Positions 1 through 7,795 of a DNA stretch of 60,583 bases are shown piece after piece (position 1 is the stretch's first letter; each line of letters opens with the position of its first letter). The stretch is from Cyanobacteria bacterium SBLK (GTDB lineage: Bacteria; Cyanobacteriota; Cyanobacteriia; Cyanobacteriales; Spirulinaceae), in assembly GCA_017746715.1 (NCBI GenBank), contig JAGHZQ010000066.1:1-60583 (forward strand), in the 5' to 3' direction. The position numbers and the translations under genes are program-made. The notes below the pieces were generated by a model. It was given only the letters and a program-made list of their open reading frames with translations, was not told where the DNA came from and made no database searches.

Positions 1-15
1 AACCATAAGTTTACT

Positions 16-180
16 GGGGGGCTAGCCCCCCAGACCCCAACAGGGCGCATTCCCTTGCGTCTTGCGCCGACGCGGGGTCGCCCTGCCATTGGGAGCGGTT
101 ACGACGCCCCCAAACCCCCCCCGTAGGCTACGCTTGCCCAGCCAGTTCGGTTGTTGGTTCGAGAAATTGAAAGGCACTCA
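16..180. repeat. Intergenic GC-rich dispersed repeat region
   Basis: A perfect 16-bp palindrome, GGGGGGCTAGCCCCCC, lies at 16-31. It is followed by low-complexity C/G-rich sequence with no credible ORF. The 16-mer GCATTCCCTTGCGTCT at 47-62 occurs again at 10407-10422, upstream of glgA. The stretch therefore looks like a dispersed cyanobacterial intergenic repeat rather than a gene. Confidence 0.55.
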
Positions 181-243
181 ATCACAAATTTAAGCATCTT
201 TTTCTTTTTTCAATGAATAGTCCCTGCCTCCCAAGAGGGGAGA

Positions 244-284
244 AACTGATAACTGATAACTGATAACTGATAACTGATAACTGA
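244..284. repeat. Heptameric short tandem repeat (AACTGAT)n
   Basis: Five full copies of AACTGAT plus a partial sixth. The array ends one base before the ATG of the following peptidase gene, so it occupies the place where a ribosome binding site would lie. This is the STRR class of heptamer arrays common in filamentous cyanobacteria. Confidence 0.9.
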
Positions 285-285
285 A

Positions 286-1647
286 ATGCTTGCTTCTACT
301 CTGCGCCAACGCCGTCATAACCTCAAGCAAAAAATAGATTTTCCCGCAATTCTTTGGTCGGGAGGAGCGCGATCGCGGAATTTTCCCAACACCTATCCTT
401 TTCGTGCCAGCAGTCATTTTCTCTATTTTGCCGGTTTACCTTTAGAGAATGCTGCGATTCGTTTGGACGATGGCAAATTAGAATTGTATTGGGACGAGCC
501 TCCAGAAGAAAGTACCTTATGGCATGGAGAACAAAGCGATCGCGACGAAATTGCCGCTCAAATTGGTGCAGATGCCGCTTATCCTTTGCCAGAGTTAAGC
601 GATCGCCCTCGAGATGCCGCAACCATCGCCGTCCAAGATGCCACCACTTACCAACAACAAATTAATACTTTAAATCGTTCCCTGTCTTCCCCTCATGAGA
701 GTGAAGGTCGAGATTTAACGCTCATTAAAGCCATTATTTGCTTAAGATTAACCCACGATCGCCATGCTTTATCGGAGTTGCAAAAAGCGGCGAATGTTTC
801 GGTAGAAGCGCATCAAGCAGGAATGCGAAAAGCCAAAATCGCAAAAACCGAAGCCGAAGTACGCGGGGCGATGGAAAGCGCAATTATTGCGAACAATATG
901 ACTTGTTCTTATAACAGTATCGTCACGGTACGCGGAGAAGTTCTCCATAACGAACGCTATGATAATCCTGTAGAAGCCGGGGATTTGATTTTAGCCGATG
1001 TTGGAGCGGAAACTCCCTTGGGTTGGGCTGCCGATATTACCCGAACTTTTCCCGCAACGGGGAAATTTTCGCCAACGCAACGGGATATTTACGATGTCGT
1101 TCTCGCCGCGCAAAAACGCTGTATCGATCGCGTGAAACCGGGAGTCGAATATCGCGATATTCACCTTTTAGCAGCCTTAACCATTGCGGAAGGATTGGTG
1201 GATTTAGGGATTCTGCGAGGTACGCCATCCGAATTGGTCGATCGCGATGCCCACGCTTTATTTTTCCCTCACGGCATCGGCCATTTGTTGGGTTTAGACG
1301 TACACGATATGGAAGATTTAGGAGATTTAGCCGGCTATGAAGCAGGACGGCAGCGCAGCGATCGCTTTGGTTTGGGATATTTGCGCTTGGATCGGACTTT
1401 GCGATCGCAAATGCTCGTCACCATCGAACCGGGATTTTATCAAGTTCCCGCCTTACTTCAACGCGCTCAAAAGCAGGATAAATATAAAAAGATTGTCAAT
1501 TGGGAACGGTTGGCAAAATTTGCCGACACGCGCGGCATTCGCATCGAAGATGATGTTTTGGTGACGGAATCCGGCTGTGAAATCTTAACAGAAAAATTAC
1601 CCAAAGTTGCCGAACATATAGAAGAATTAGTAATGGGGAATGGGTAA
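286..1647 (+). CDS. pepP: Xaa-Pro aminopeptidase family protein (peptidase M24)
   Basis: A 453-residue aminopeptidase P-like metallopeptidase, expected to remove N-terminal residues that precede proline in the cytoplasm. The N-terminal 170 residues match the AMP_N domain. The C-terminal pita-bread domain shows the usual five metal ligands: Asp in ADVGAE, Asp in DITRTFP, His in HGIGHLLGLDVHD, Glu in IEPGFY and Glu in IEDDVLVTE. Length agrees with bacterial PepP. The ATG at 286 directly abuts a heptamer repeat array and has no visible Shine-Dalgarno sequence. The signal peptidase gene follows after 7 bp, suggesting co-transcription. Assignment to family is firm; the exact peptide specificity is inferred. 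Confidence 0.9.
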   Translation: MLASTLRQRRHNLKQKIDFPAILWSGGARSRNFPNTYPFRASSHFLYFAGLPLENAAIRLDDGKLELYWDEPPEESTLWHGEQSDRDEIAAQIGADAAYPLPELSDRPRDAATIAVQDATTYQQQINTLNRSLSSPHESEGRDLTLIKAIICLRLTHDRHALSELQKAANVSVEAHQAGMRKAKIAKTEAEVRGAMESAIIANNMTCSYNSIVTVRGEVLHNERYDNPVEAGDLILADVGAETPLGWAADITRTFPATGKFSPTQRDIYDVVLAAQKRCIDRVKPGVEYRDIHLLAALTIAEGLVDLGILRGTPSELVDRDAHALFFPHGIGHLLGLDVHDMEDLGDLAGYEAGRQRSDRFGLGYLRLDRTLRSQMLVTIEPGFYQVPALLQRAQKQDKYKKIVNWERLAKFADTRGIRIEDDVLVTESGCEILTEKLPKVAEHIEELVMGNG

Positions 1648-1654
1648 ACGGTAA

Positions 1655-2716
1655 TTGTTGAATCGTAAAGATCCGTGGTTGGGGGTTAATCTCTCGCTAT
1701 TTTTTCCGGGTTTGGGACAAATCTACGCGGGAAAGATCGAGAAAGGCGGGATATTTCTCGCCGTTCATATCGGTTTAATGATTTTGACCCTTTGGTCGAT
1801 CTTTGCCCCTCGCGGTAGTCTAACGATCGCCCTTTTCTACTTATTTTTGGCAGCAATACTCTACCTTGCCAATCTATTTGATGCGTTTCGCTGTCTCGAT
1901 CCTAACCCCAATAATCCTCAAGCTGAAAAAATACCGAGAACCCGTAAAAATCCTTGGTTTGCTGTTTTATTGTCCCGCATTCTCCCCGGATTGGGACAAT
2001 TTTATCTGCAAAATGCAGTCCTCGGCGGCTTGTTCTTGGGGTTGACGATTATTTTGTCCTTTGCCGATGATTTCTGGCCGATTTTATCCCCGATCGCGTC
2101 TGCGATTGCAGCATTGTCAGCTTATCACGCGTATTGCGCTTTCCCGCAAAAGTCTCCCTTGAAAAATGGGAGAACTCTCATTGCGAATATGGCGATCGCG
2201 ATTTTAATTGGGGGGATTTTAACGCGCTACATTCCTCTTGGATTGAGTCATTATCTAGAAATATTCGTCGTTCCCAGTTCTTCGATGCAACCGACTTTGC
2301 ATATTGGCGATCGTATTTTGGTGACAAAATTTGCCTCCTATCGCCCTCAACCCGGGGATCTTGTTGTATTCGTCGCCCCCGAACGCGCCCTTGCTCTCGA
2401 TCCAAAACTTCCCCCCAATGAAGAAATTTTTTTCGTTAAGCGAGCGATCGCATCGGGCGGACAGACGGTGAAAGTTACGGGAGGATTGGTATACGTGAAC
2501 GATCGACCCATACGGGAAAATTACGCTCTTGCCCCCTCCACCTACGAACTCCCTCCCCAACAGATTCCCCCCCAATCATATTGGGTACTCGGGGATAATC
2601 GCAATAATAGTTTTGATTCTCATATTTGGGGCGTTCTTCCTGCCGAGAATATCATCGGTCGTGCCTATAAAATTATCTTTCCCCTAGGGAGATCGCGCTC
2701 CCTCTTGCCCCGCTAA
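1655..2716 (+). CDS. lepB: Signal peptidase I with N-terminal multi-span extension
   Basis: The C-terminal ~150 residues are a type I signal peptidase, which cleaves signal peptides at the outer face of the membrane. The catalytic Ser lies in PSSSMQPTL and the general-base Lys in FFVKRAIA; the later GDNRNNSFDSH box is also present. Unlike ordinary LepB, about 190 residues precede the catalytic domain. They hold several hydrophobic segments and two copies of a related motif (FFPGLGQIYAGK and ILPGLGQFYLQN), which suggests an internally duplicated small membrane module. The frame opens at a TTG (1655), 7 bp after the peptidase stop; another TTG follows immediately. The 3' end overlaps a possible minus-strand fragment. 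Confidence 0.9.
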   Translation: MLNRKDPWLGVNLSLFFPGLGQIYAGKIEKGGIFLAVHIGLMILTLWSIFAPRGSLTIALFYLFLAAILYLANLFDAFRCLDPNPNNPQAEKIPRTRKNPWFAVLLSRILPGLGQFYLQNAVLGGLFLGLTIILSFADDFWPILSPIASAIAALSAYHAYCAFPQKSPLKNGRTLIANMAIAILIGGILTRYIPLGLSHYLEIFVVPSSSMQPTLHIGDRILVTKFASYRPQPGDLVVFVAPERALALDPKLPPNEEIFFVKRAIASGGQTVKVTGGLVYVNDRPIRENYALAPSTYELPPQQIPPQSYWVLGDNRNNSFDSHIWGVLPAENIIGRAYKIIFPLGRSRSLLPR

Positions 2717-2833
2717 ATCGATAAGGAGTTCGATCTCCGCCCAGAATGCGCGCCAGTTTTCTCGCTCTTGCAAACGAGAAATCATCCCTCCATTCTCCCC
2801 ATGAATAACGCGAAAACTCGACAATTTTTGCAT
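2684..2833 (-). pseudogene. Possible protein fragment, convergent with lepB
   Basis: On the minus strand a 49-codon frame runs from ATG 2833 to TAG 2684, and the same frame continues open upstream back to a stop near 2890. The translation has protein-like composition (for example FRVIHGENGGMISRLQ and ENWRAFWAEIELLIDLAG). It overlaps the lepB 3' end by about 33 bp. No family is recognised. It could be the C-terminal remnant of a decayed gene or chance; the evidence is weak. Confidence 0.25.
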
Positions 2834-3279
2834 TGCCAGAAAAATGCGATCGTGCTTACCGAGGAAGAACCATTCCTTTTTTGGCTAAGAATTTTAAGAA
2901 ATTCTGGATATGACTTTAAAATCAACACAAAGATCTCGCGAGTAATTGAACTAAAGTTTAGGGGAGATTACTGAAACGATCGCAGAAAAACGATCGAGAA
3001 GTCGGCGATCGTCCGATGAAAAAAAAGGAAATCTCTCGATTGCCAAGTTACGAAATTATCTTCTCAGTCGCGGGAGAATCGAGAGGGCGCGATCGTAGGA
3101 GCATTCAGGTCTGTAATTCTCTCAATACCTTGTAACAGAAGGATTTTGACTCAGTTTGTTCTTGGCGGACTTTTGCTTTGAACAGTCAGGGGAAACCTAA
3201 CAATTATTAATGTTTTGCGATCGGGTCTTTGCTGGCTTCGAGACAGTTTTTTGCGAGAGAATTGCCCTATATTTTTCTT
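2834..3279. other. Intergenic region, no gene seen
   Basis: This stretch separates lepB from the convergent Rrf2 gene. It carries several CGATCG-type sites but no ORF with convincing composition. A 68-codon plus-strand frame at 2768-2974 lacks a ribosome binding site and any recognisable domain. No terminator hairpin was found by eye. Confidence 0.4.
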
Positions 3280-3723
3280 TTAGACAACAAAACTGGCTTC
3301 TTCCCCGCGAGTGGCTTGCCAACTGCGAGCATCGTAGTAAAGATCGGCAAGAGTGATGCGATAAAGCGACGCTTTGAGTTGTTCGTCCAAGCGCTTCCAC
3401 AACGTCAATGCAACCCAATCTTCAGCGCGATCGGCATCGGGAACTTGCTTGGGTAAAGGGGCAACCTCCTCCCCCACTGCGGCAAAAATTTGCCCTAGAG
3501 AAATTTGCGAGGGATGGCGAGCAAGCTGATAGCCCCCCTTTGAACCTCGAATTGAATAAACTAATCCACTTCGACGCAATTCGATGAGAAGTTTTTCTAA
3601 ATAGGGAGCGGGAATATCTTGACGTTGTGCGATCGCGCAAACCGAAGCGGGTTTATTATCGGGTTGCAAACTTAAATCCAGTAAAGCCTTAACGCTGTAA
3701 TGCCCGCGAGTTGTCAGTTTCAT
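3280..3723 (-). CDS. Rrf2 family transcriptional regulator
   Basis: A 147-residue protein beginning MKLTTRGHYSVKALLDL, the typical start of the Rrf2/IscR winged-helix family. The recognition region IPAPYLEKLLIELRRSGLVYSIRGSKGGYQ is well conserved. IscR-type Rrf2 proteins bind a 2Fe-2S cluster through three Cys in the central loop. Here the loop (residues ~85-105) has no Cys at all, and the only Cys lies in the helix-turn-helix region (SVCAIAQR). A cluster-sensing role is therefore doubtful. The gene is divergent from abrB, sharing a 247-bp intergenic region, so either regulator may act on it. Confidence 0.88.
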   Translation of the reverse strand: MKLTTRGHYSVKALLDLSLQPDNKPASVCAIAQRQDIPAPYLEKLLIELRRSGLVYSIRGSKGGYQLARHPSQISLGQIFAAVGEEVAPLPKQVPDADRAEDWVALTLWKRLDEQLKASLYRITLADLYYDARSWQATRGEEASFVV

Positions 3724-3846
3724 CAGTTAGTTTCTTCGGTAAACCTAGAGATTTCTATGGGCGAGGATAGCTGGGAAGTACAAAATGTTACGATTTCTCC
3801 CGACTTGCTTCCAATCCACTTTAATCAGTTTAAACTCTCATTGACT

Positions 3847-3875
3847 TTGAGACAAAAAATAGAGTTAGATATGAT
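3847..3875 (+). promoter_or_regulatory. Putative sigma-70-type promoter of abrB
   Basis: TTGAGA at 3847-3852 and TATGAT at 3870-3875 are separated by 17 bp and sit about 95 bp upstream of the cyAbrB start. Sequence pattern only. Confidence 0.5.
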
Positions 3876-3970
3876 AGAGTAATGAAGGTTAAAACTATTG
3901 TCTTTAGACTTCGGTTAACGGGCAATAAGAACAACCTACCCAAAGAACAACCAACTGGACGATTAAATTA

Positions 3971-4396
3971 ATGAGTACGACCAAAAATCCCGACCCCTTA
4001 GTCGGTCAAGACCTCATCGCTAAGCTCAAAGACCTCGAACACCTTCCCAAAGAAGAAAAAGCCAGAGAATGCGGTTACTATACCGTTACAAAAAATGGCA
4101 TCGAACGCGTTAATATGATGAAGTTCCTCAATGCCCTCATCGATGCAGAGGGAATCGAATTAGACGGTGCGAGTAATGGTGGCGGACGAGGCGGACGTTC
4201 TGCAAGTTTTCGCATTAGCGTGCAATCCAATGGCAACCTTTTAATCGGCTCTGCCTATACAAAAAAAATGGGATTGCAACCCGGCGATGAGTTTGAAATT
4301 TCCCTCGGACGCAAACACATTCATCTCAAACAAATTACTGATGATGATGATTTGGAGATCGAGGATGAGGAAGAAAATGTGAAGGATAACACCTGA
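3971..4396 (+). CDS. abrB: AbrB family transcriptional regulator (cyAbrB)
   Basis: A 141-residue cyanobacterial AbrB protein. In this clade the DNA-binding AbrB/SpoVT fold is C-terminal (residues ~75-120, with FRISVQSNGNLLIGSAYTKKMGLQPGDEFEI). An N-terminal cyanobacterial domain precedes it (EEKARECGYYTVTKNG). The tail is very acidic (DDDDLEIEDEEEN). Members of this family (Sll0822/Sll0359 of Synechocystis) are abundant global regulators of carbon/nitrogen metabolism, which suggests a similar role here. A hairpin made of two inverted HIP1 sites lies just downstream. Confidence 0.92.
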   Translation: MSTTKNPDPLVGQDLIAKLKDLEHLPKEEKARECGYYTVTKNGIERVNMMKFLNALIDAEGIELDGASNGGGRGGRSASFRISVQSNGNLLIGSAYTKKMGLQPGDEFEISLGRKHIHLKQITDDDDLEIEDEEENVKDNT

Positions 4397-4448
4397 AGAA
4401 TAAAATCTGAAGAATAAAATTTTACGTTGATTTTTTGCGTAAAATAAC

Positions 4449-4495
4449 GCGATCGCCCTGCCAGCAAATTTGCTCATTCAAGCAAGGGCGATCGC
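4449..4495. repeat. Inverted repeat built from two HIP1 octamers
   Basis: GCGATCGCCC at 4449-4458 is the exact reverse complement of GGGCGATCGC at 4486-4495. The loop itself contains the palindrome AGCAAATTTGCT (4463-4474). It lies 53 bp downstream of the abrB stop. There is no T-tract, so it is not a standard terminator. Confidence 0.6.
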
Positions 4496-4563
4496 TTGAG
4501 ATATTGGCTAATTTCATATAAATATTGAGATTGGGAAGATTAGGGGAGGTATAATTAAGATTA

Positions 4564-5073
4564 ATGCCGCGAAAACAACGCCCGAGAGAACATATTATTG
4601 CCGATCTCAGCATCAATCATGTTGAACGATATGCTTTTCTGTGCGGCTATTCGGTGGAAAGAGTAACACAAGATTATGGTTACGATCTGATTATATTTAC
4701 TTATAATGCTTATGGTGAAATTGAAAACGGTCACATTTACGTGCAACTGAAGGCAACAGATAATCTGAAAGTTCTATCTGATGGTCAAACAATTACGTTT
4801 GTTGTGAAACGAGCAGATTTAGAACTGTGGTTAGATGAACTAATGCCTTGCATTCTCATTATCTATGATGCGAGAGAAGAATGTGCCTATTGGCTCTATC
4901 TACAAGCGTATTTTGAGAATTTATCGGACTTCGATCTCGCTAAAATTGGTGAAACATTTACCCTTCGCATTCCAAAAACAAACATTGTTAATCAGAAATC
5001 AATGCGAGAATTTGCCAAATATAGAACTAATCTTTTAAACCAAGTACAAGGGAGGGTTCGCTTCAATGTTTGA
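4564..5073 (+). CDS. DUF4365 domain protein
   Basis: A 169-residue protein resembling DUF4365, a family related to PD-(D/E)xK nucleases. DYGYDLIIFTYN followed by IYVQLKATD fits the D...(E/Q)xK nuclease signature. Biochemical activity of the family is poorly established, and members often occur in accessory or defence-like loci. The downstream HicA-like gene overlaps by 8 bp, implying translational coupling. Neither gene contains a HIP1 octamer, unlike most neighbours, which is consistent with recent acquisition. A GGGGAGGT stretch lies about 15 bp upstream of the start, a little far for a ribosome binding site. Confidence 0.75.
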   Translation: MPRKQRPREHIIADLSINHVERYAFLCGYSVERVTQDYGYDLIIFTYNAYGEIENGHIYVQLKATDNLKVLSDGQTITFVVKRADLELWLDELMPCILIIYDAREECAYWLYLQAYFENLSDFDLAKIGETFTLRIPKTNIVNQKSMREFAKYRTNLLNQVQGRVRFNV

Positions 5074-5335
5074 AAATACTACTTATTTTGAAGATCTTAC
5101 TTATTCAAAAGTCCAGAACTTTCTTTTTGAACTGGGATTTAAACATTTACCGGCAAAAAGTAATCACATTATTCTTTGGCATTCTGGATCGGGAGCGTTA
5201 ATTGTTTTACCGCATTACGAACCACAGGTCATAATCAGACCCGTTCACCAAATTTTAATTCGGCGAATCTTAATTGAATATGGATTAATTGAGGATAAAA
5301 GTGCCAATCGTCTATTAGACAAAATACCGAGTTAA
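5066..5335 (+). CDS. HicA-like small protein
   Basis: An 89-residue protein whose layout recalls the HicA/YcfA dsRNA-binding-like fold: an N-terminal helix ending in LGF, then KSNHIILWHSGSG, a hydrophobic strand with VLPHYEP, and a C-terminal helix RRILIEYGL. HicA toxins use a His in a G/N-S/T-H context; the SNH here may correspond. No HicB antitoxin gene is adjacent, so a toxin role is not supported by context. It overlaps the DUF4365 gene by 8 bp, and the two probably act together. Similarity is by pattern only. Confidence 0.6.
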   Translation: MFENTTYFEDLTYSKVQNFLFELGFKHLPAKSNHIILWHSGSGALIVLPHYEPQVIIRPVHQILIRRILIEYGLIEDKSANRLLDKIPS

Positions 5336-5336
5336 A

Positions 5337-6239
5337 TTAGTTTGCCGGGCTGATTTCTGGTGGAAGTTCGTATGATTCGATATCTATCTTAGCCGGCTCA
5401 AGCTCTAATTTATCAAAAAATTTGTTTGTGAAACTAGCAACAGATATGAATGCCCATTTTGCACAACTATAAGATAAACCTTGATAAGGAAAAAATTCAC
5501 TACCTCGATCTGCCAAGGGACTTAGTTTGATGATTCCACTTTTTCCTTTTATAATTTTCTCTGCCTTTGATGGCTTATCCGTATTATTGATTTTATAATG
5601 AACTATATTATTTCTCAAATCAATTACTTTACATGCGCTTTGGAAAGGTTCTGTTCCTTTATTAAAAAGCTGTTTTTGAGACAATCTCAAATATATCTGA
5701 TATTTATCTAGGATTTTTCCTGATTCTATAGAGCTAAAAATATCTTTGTAAGTCATTTCAAAATGTTCATTTATTTTCGCTTCGAGATAGGATGCAGAAG
5801 TAACAATACTTCCTATGACATAGCTTATATTCTTGTTAAGATTGTTCTGGTCTCCAGATCTTTCTAAATCGTAACTTGATTTTGCGAAATAGGATGCTGC
5901 GTCGAGATGATGAGAAGACAAGGGAATTAAAGCATTTGGTGGTGTACTGGAACATTGATGATCGCTGGTATAACCATGACCAGATATAGTATATGAACAA
6001 TTCTTTATTTCCCCAGAATCATAAAATTTACATATAGCGTCTATTGCTATTTCGTTAAGACTCTCTTGAAGCAACTCTCTAGCAATAGGATCGGCAGCCA
6101 ATACATCTTCACAATCGTTAAATTGATCGGATTTAAGATACCAGCGATCGCCCTGTAGGAAAACTTGAAATTCGCTGCTTTGGAGTAATTGTATTTGTTC
6201 TACATTGCCGTTTAATTGGACAACCCATTGAAATGACAT
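5337..6239 (-). CDS. Hypothetical protein with HEPN-like RxxxxH motif
   Basis: A 300-residue protein that I cannot assign to a named family. The C-terminal half is helical and contains LRNNIVHYK, a match to the Rx4-6H signature of HEPN RNases and scaffolds, preceded by long helices (SYVIGSIVTSASYLEAKINEHFE). The N-terminal ~90 residues look like a separate small domain. It lies 67 bp downstream of the DNA methyltransferase gene on the same strand and ends 1 bp from the convergent HicA-like gene. It may be a partner of the methyltransferase, but this is inferred from position alone. Confidence 0.65.
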   Translation of the reverse strand: MSFQWVVQLNGNVEQIQLLQSSEFQVFLQGDRWYLKSDQFNDCEDVLAADPIARELLQESLNEIAIDAICKFYDSGEIKNCSYTISGHGYTSDHQCSSTPPNALIPLSSHHLDAASYFAKSSYDLERSGDQNNLNKNISYVIGSIVTSASYLEAKINEHFEMTYKDIFSSIESGKILDKYQIYLRLSQKQLFNKGTEPFQSACKVIDLRNNIVHYKINNTDKPSKAEKIIKGKSGIIKLSPLADRGSEFFPYQGLSYSCAKWAFISVASFTNKFFDKLELEPAKIDIESYELPPEISPAN

Positions 6240-6306
6240 AGTTTCTTAACTCTATCGATGTTCCTCTCTGGTAAAGTATAACATTTTGCGATCGCACCCC
6301 ATAACC

Positions 6307-7683
6307 TCACGCCGCAATCTTTTTAGTTCGCGGTTTAATAATATGAGGATCGACCTCATAAAATGCCGCCGCTTTAGACATATCAAACTGCAAGAGATAT
6401 TTTTTTCCTAACTTCATGACTTGTTGGGGTTGAGCGGGAGAAACTCCCAAAACCTTGATAATTTGTGCCGCGATCGCCTTTGCTAATAAAGGAGGAACGG
6501 AATTGCCAATTTGCCGAAATCCGTGCCATTTTGTGACGTGAAATCGATACCAATCCGGATAAGAATGCAAACGTGCGGCTTCTCTTACTGTAATACATCG
6601 CGGGGTAATGGGATGAATGGGACGAGGGGAGGTATGAGCGCCTCGACTGCTAGGAGTCCCCGCTCTTAACGTATTGCAAATTCCCTCGGGATCGAGTTTC
6701 AAAAAGCGACTGATTTTTTCTGTTTCTCCCGGTTTGGTTCGCTGAAAGCGATCGATTGATGTTTGGGTATGTCGGGTTCTCGCACTGGATGTTAAGAGGG
6801 TAGAATTATATTTGCGCGGGTAGGAATAATCGCGATCGCTTTTTCCCAAACTTCTCAGCTTTTCGGCATAATGACTGGGGATTCCAAATATTCCCTTGAC
6901 CCAATCTCTTCGATAGAGAGAAGAATACCGTTCGACTTCCGGCAAATCCCCAATTGCATCCCATACCGTAGGCGTATCGGGAATTTCCAAATGGGACAAT
7001 AACTTAGCAAGGGATCTGCCTTTACGCGGTTTTGTAATAGGATGGGGATACTCCGGCAATTCTAACTCTTGGCGACAGCCAATCAAAAATAATCGTTTTC
7101 GGTTTTGAGGTACGCCAAAAAAGGCAGCATTGAGGACTTGATAATCTTCTTTGACCTTGTAATTGCATTCTTTAAACTGGGCAATGATATTTAAGAGAAT
7201 TTGTTTAGATTGACCGATAGTCAGTCCCGCAACATTCTCCATAACAAAATATTTAGGTTTTAATTCATTAATAATGCGGAGAAAATGAAAAACCAAGGAA
7301 TTTCTGGGATCGTCGAGAATCCGCTTGCCCATTAAAGAAAATCCCTGACAGGGAGGACCGCCAAACACAACATCAATATCTCGATTTTCGATCGATAGAT
7401 AACTTCTAATTTCTTCCCCCGTGACTTCTACAACACTCTTACACAGTATCTTCCAAAAAGGAAAATTAAACTCATGAACGGCACAGTGCACGGGATCCAT
7501 TTCTACAGATAGCAAAACATCAAATCCTGCTTGTTCAAAACCGAGGGTCATTCCTCCCGCCCCGGCAAATAAATCGATCGCGATCGGGCGTTCTGATTCT
7601 TGCATAATCATCGATCGGTTTGGCATACATCGACCTGAAAACTCACAACGAACAATTGTATTGTTGGTCTTATCGATTGTCAA
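6307..7683 (-). CDS. DNA (cytosine-5)-methyltransferase
   Basis: A 458-residue C5 cytosine methyltransferase. Motif I is DLFAGAGGMTLGFEQAG (~36-52). The catalytic Pro-Cys loop is GGPPCQGFS (~108-116). Further family motifs are MENVAGL, PQNRKRLFLIG and the C-terminal REAARLHSYPDWYRF...QIGNSVPP. Between motifs VIII and IX lies a target-recognition region of ordinary size. The frame opens at a TTG (7683), but internal ATGs at 7626, 7611 and 7605 lie closer to motif I and are plausible starts. No restriction endonuclease is recognisable next to it. It may be a solitary methylase, possibly for the HIP1-type site CGATCG, which is speculative. Confidence 0.92.
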   Translation of the reverse strand: MTIDKTNNTIVRCEFSGRCMPNRSMIMQESERPIAIDLFAGAGGMTLGFEQAGFDVLLSVEMDPVHCAVHEFNFPFWKILCKSVVEVTGEEIRSYLSIENRDIDVVFGGPPCQGFSLMGKRILDDPRNSLVFHFLRIINELKPKYFVMENVAGLTIGQSKQILLNIIAQFKECNYKVKEDYQVLNAAFFGVPQNRKRLFLIGCRQELELPEYPHPITKPRKGRSLAKLLSHLEIPDTPTVWDAIGDLPEVERYSSLYRRDWVKGIFGIPSHYAEKLRSLGKSDRDYSYPRKYNSTLLTSSARTRHTQTSIDRFQRTKPGETEKISRFLKLDPEGICNTLRAGTPSSRGAHTSPRPIHPITPRCITVREAARLHSYPDWYRFHVTKWHGFRQIGNSVPPLLAKAIAAQIIKVLGVSPAQPQQVMKLGKKYLLQFDMSKAAAFYEVDPHIIKPRTKKIAA

Positions 7684-7795
7684 TGCAGGGATTAAGAAAA
7701 ATTAATCTTGCCTTGTAGCGCGAACAAGGCTTAAACTAACGAAGGCCGATCGCGGTAGGTTCGCCAGTCTGGAATTTGCAAGTAGAGAATAAAGC

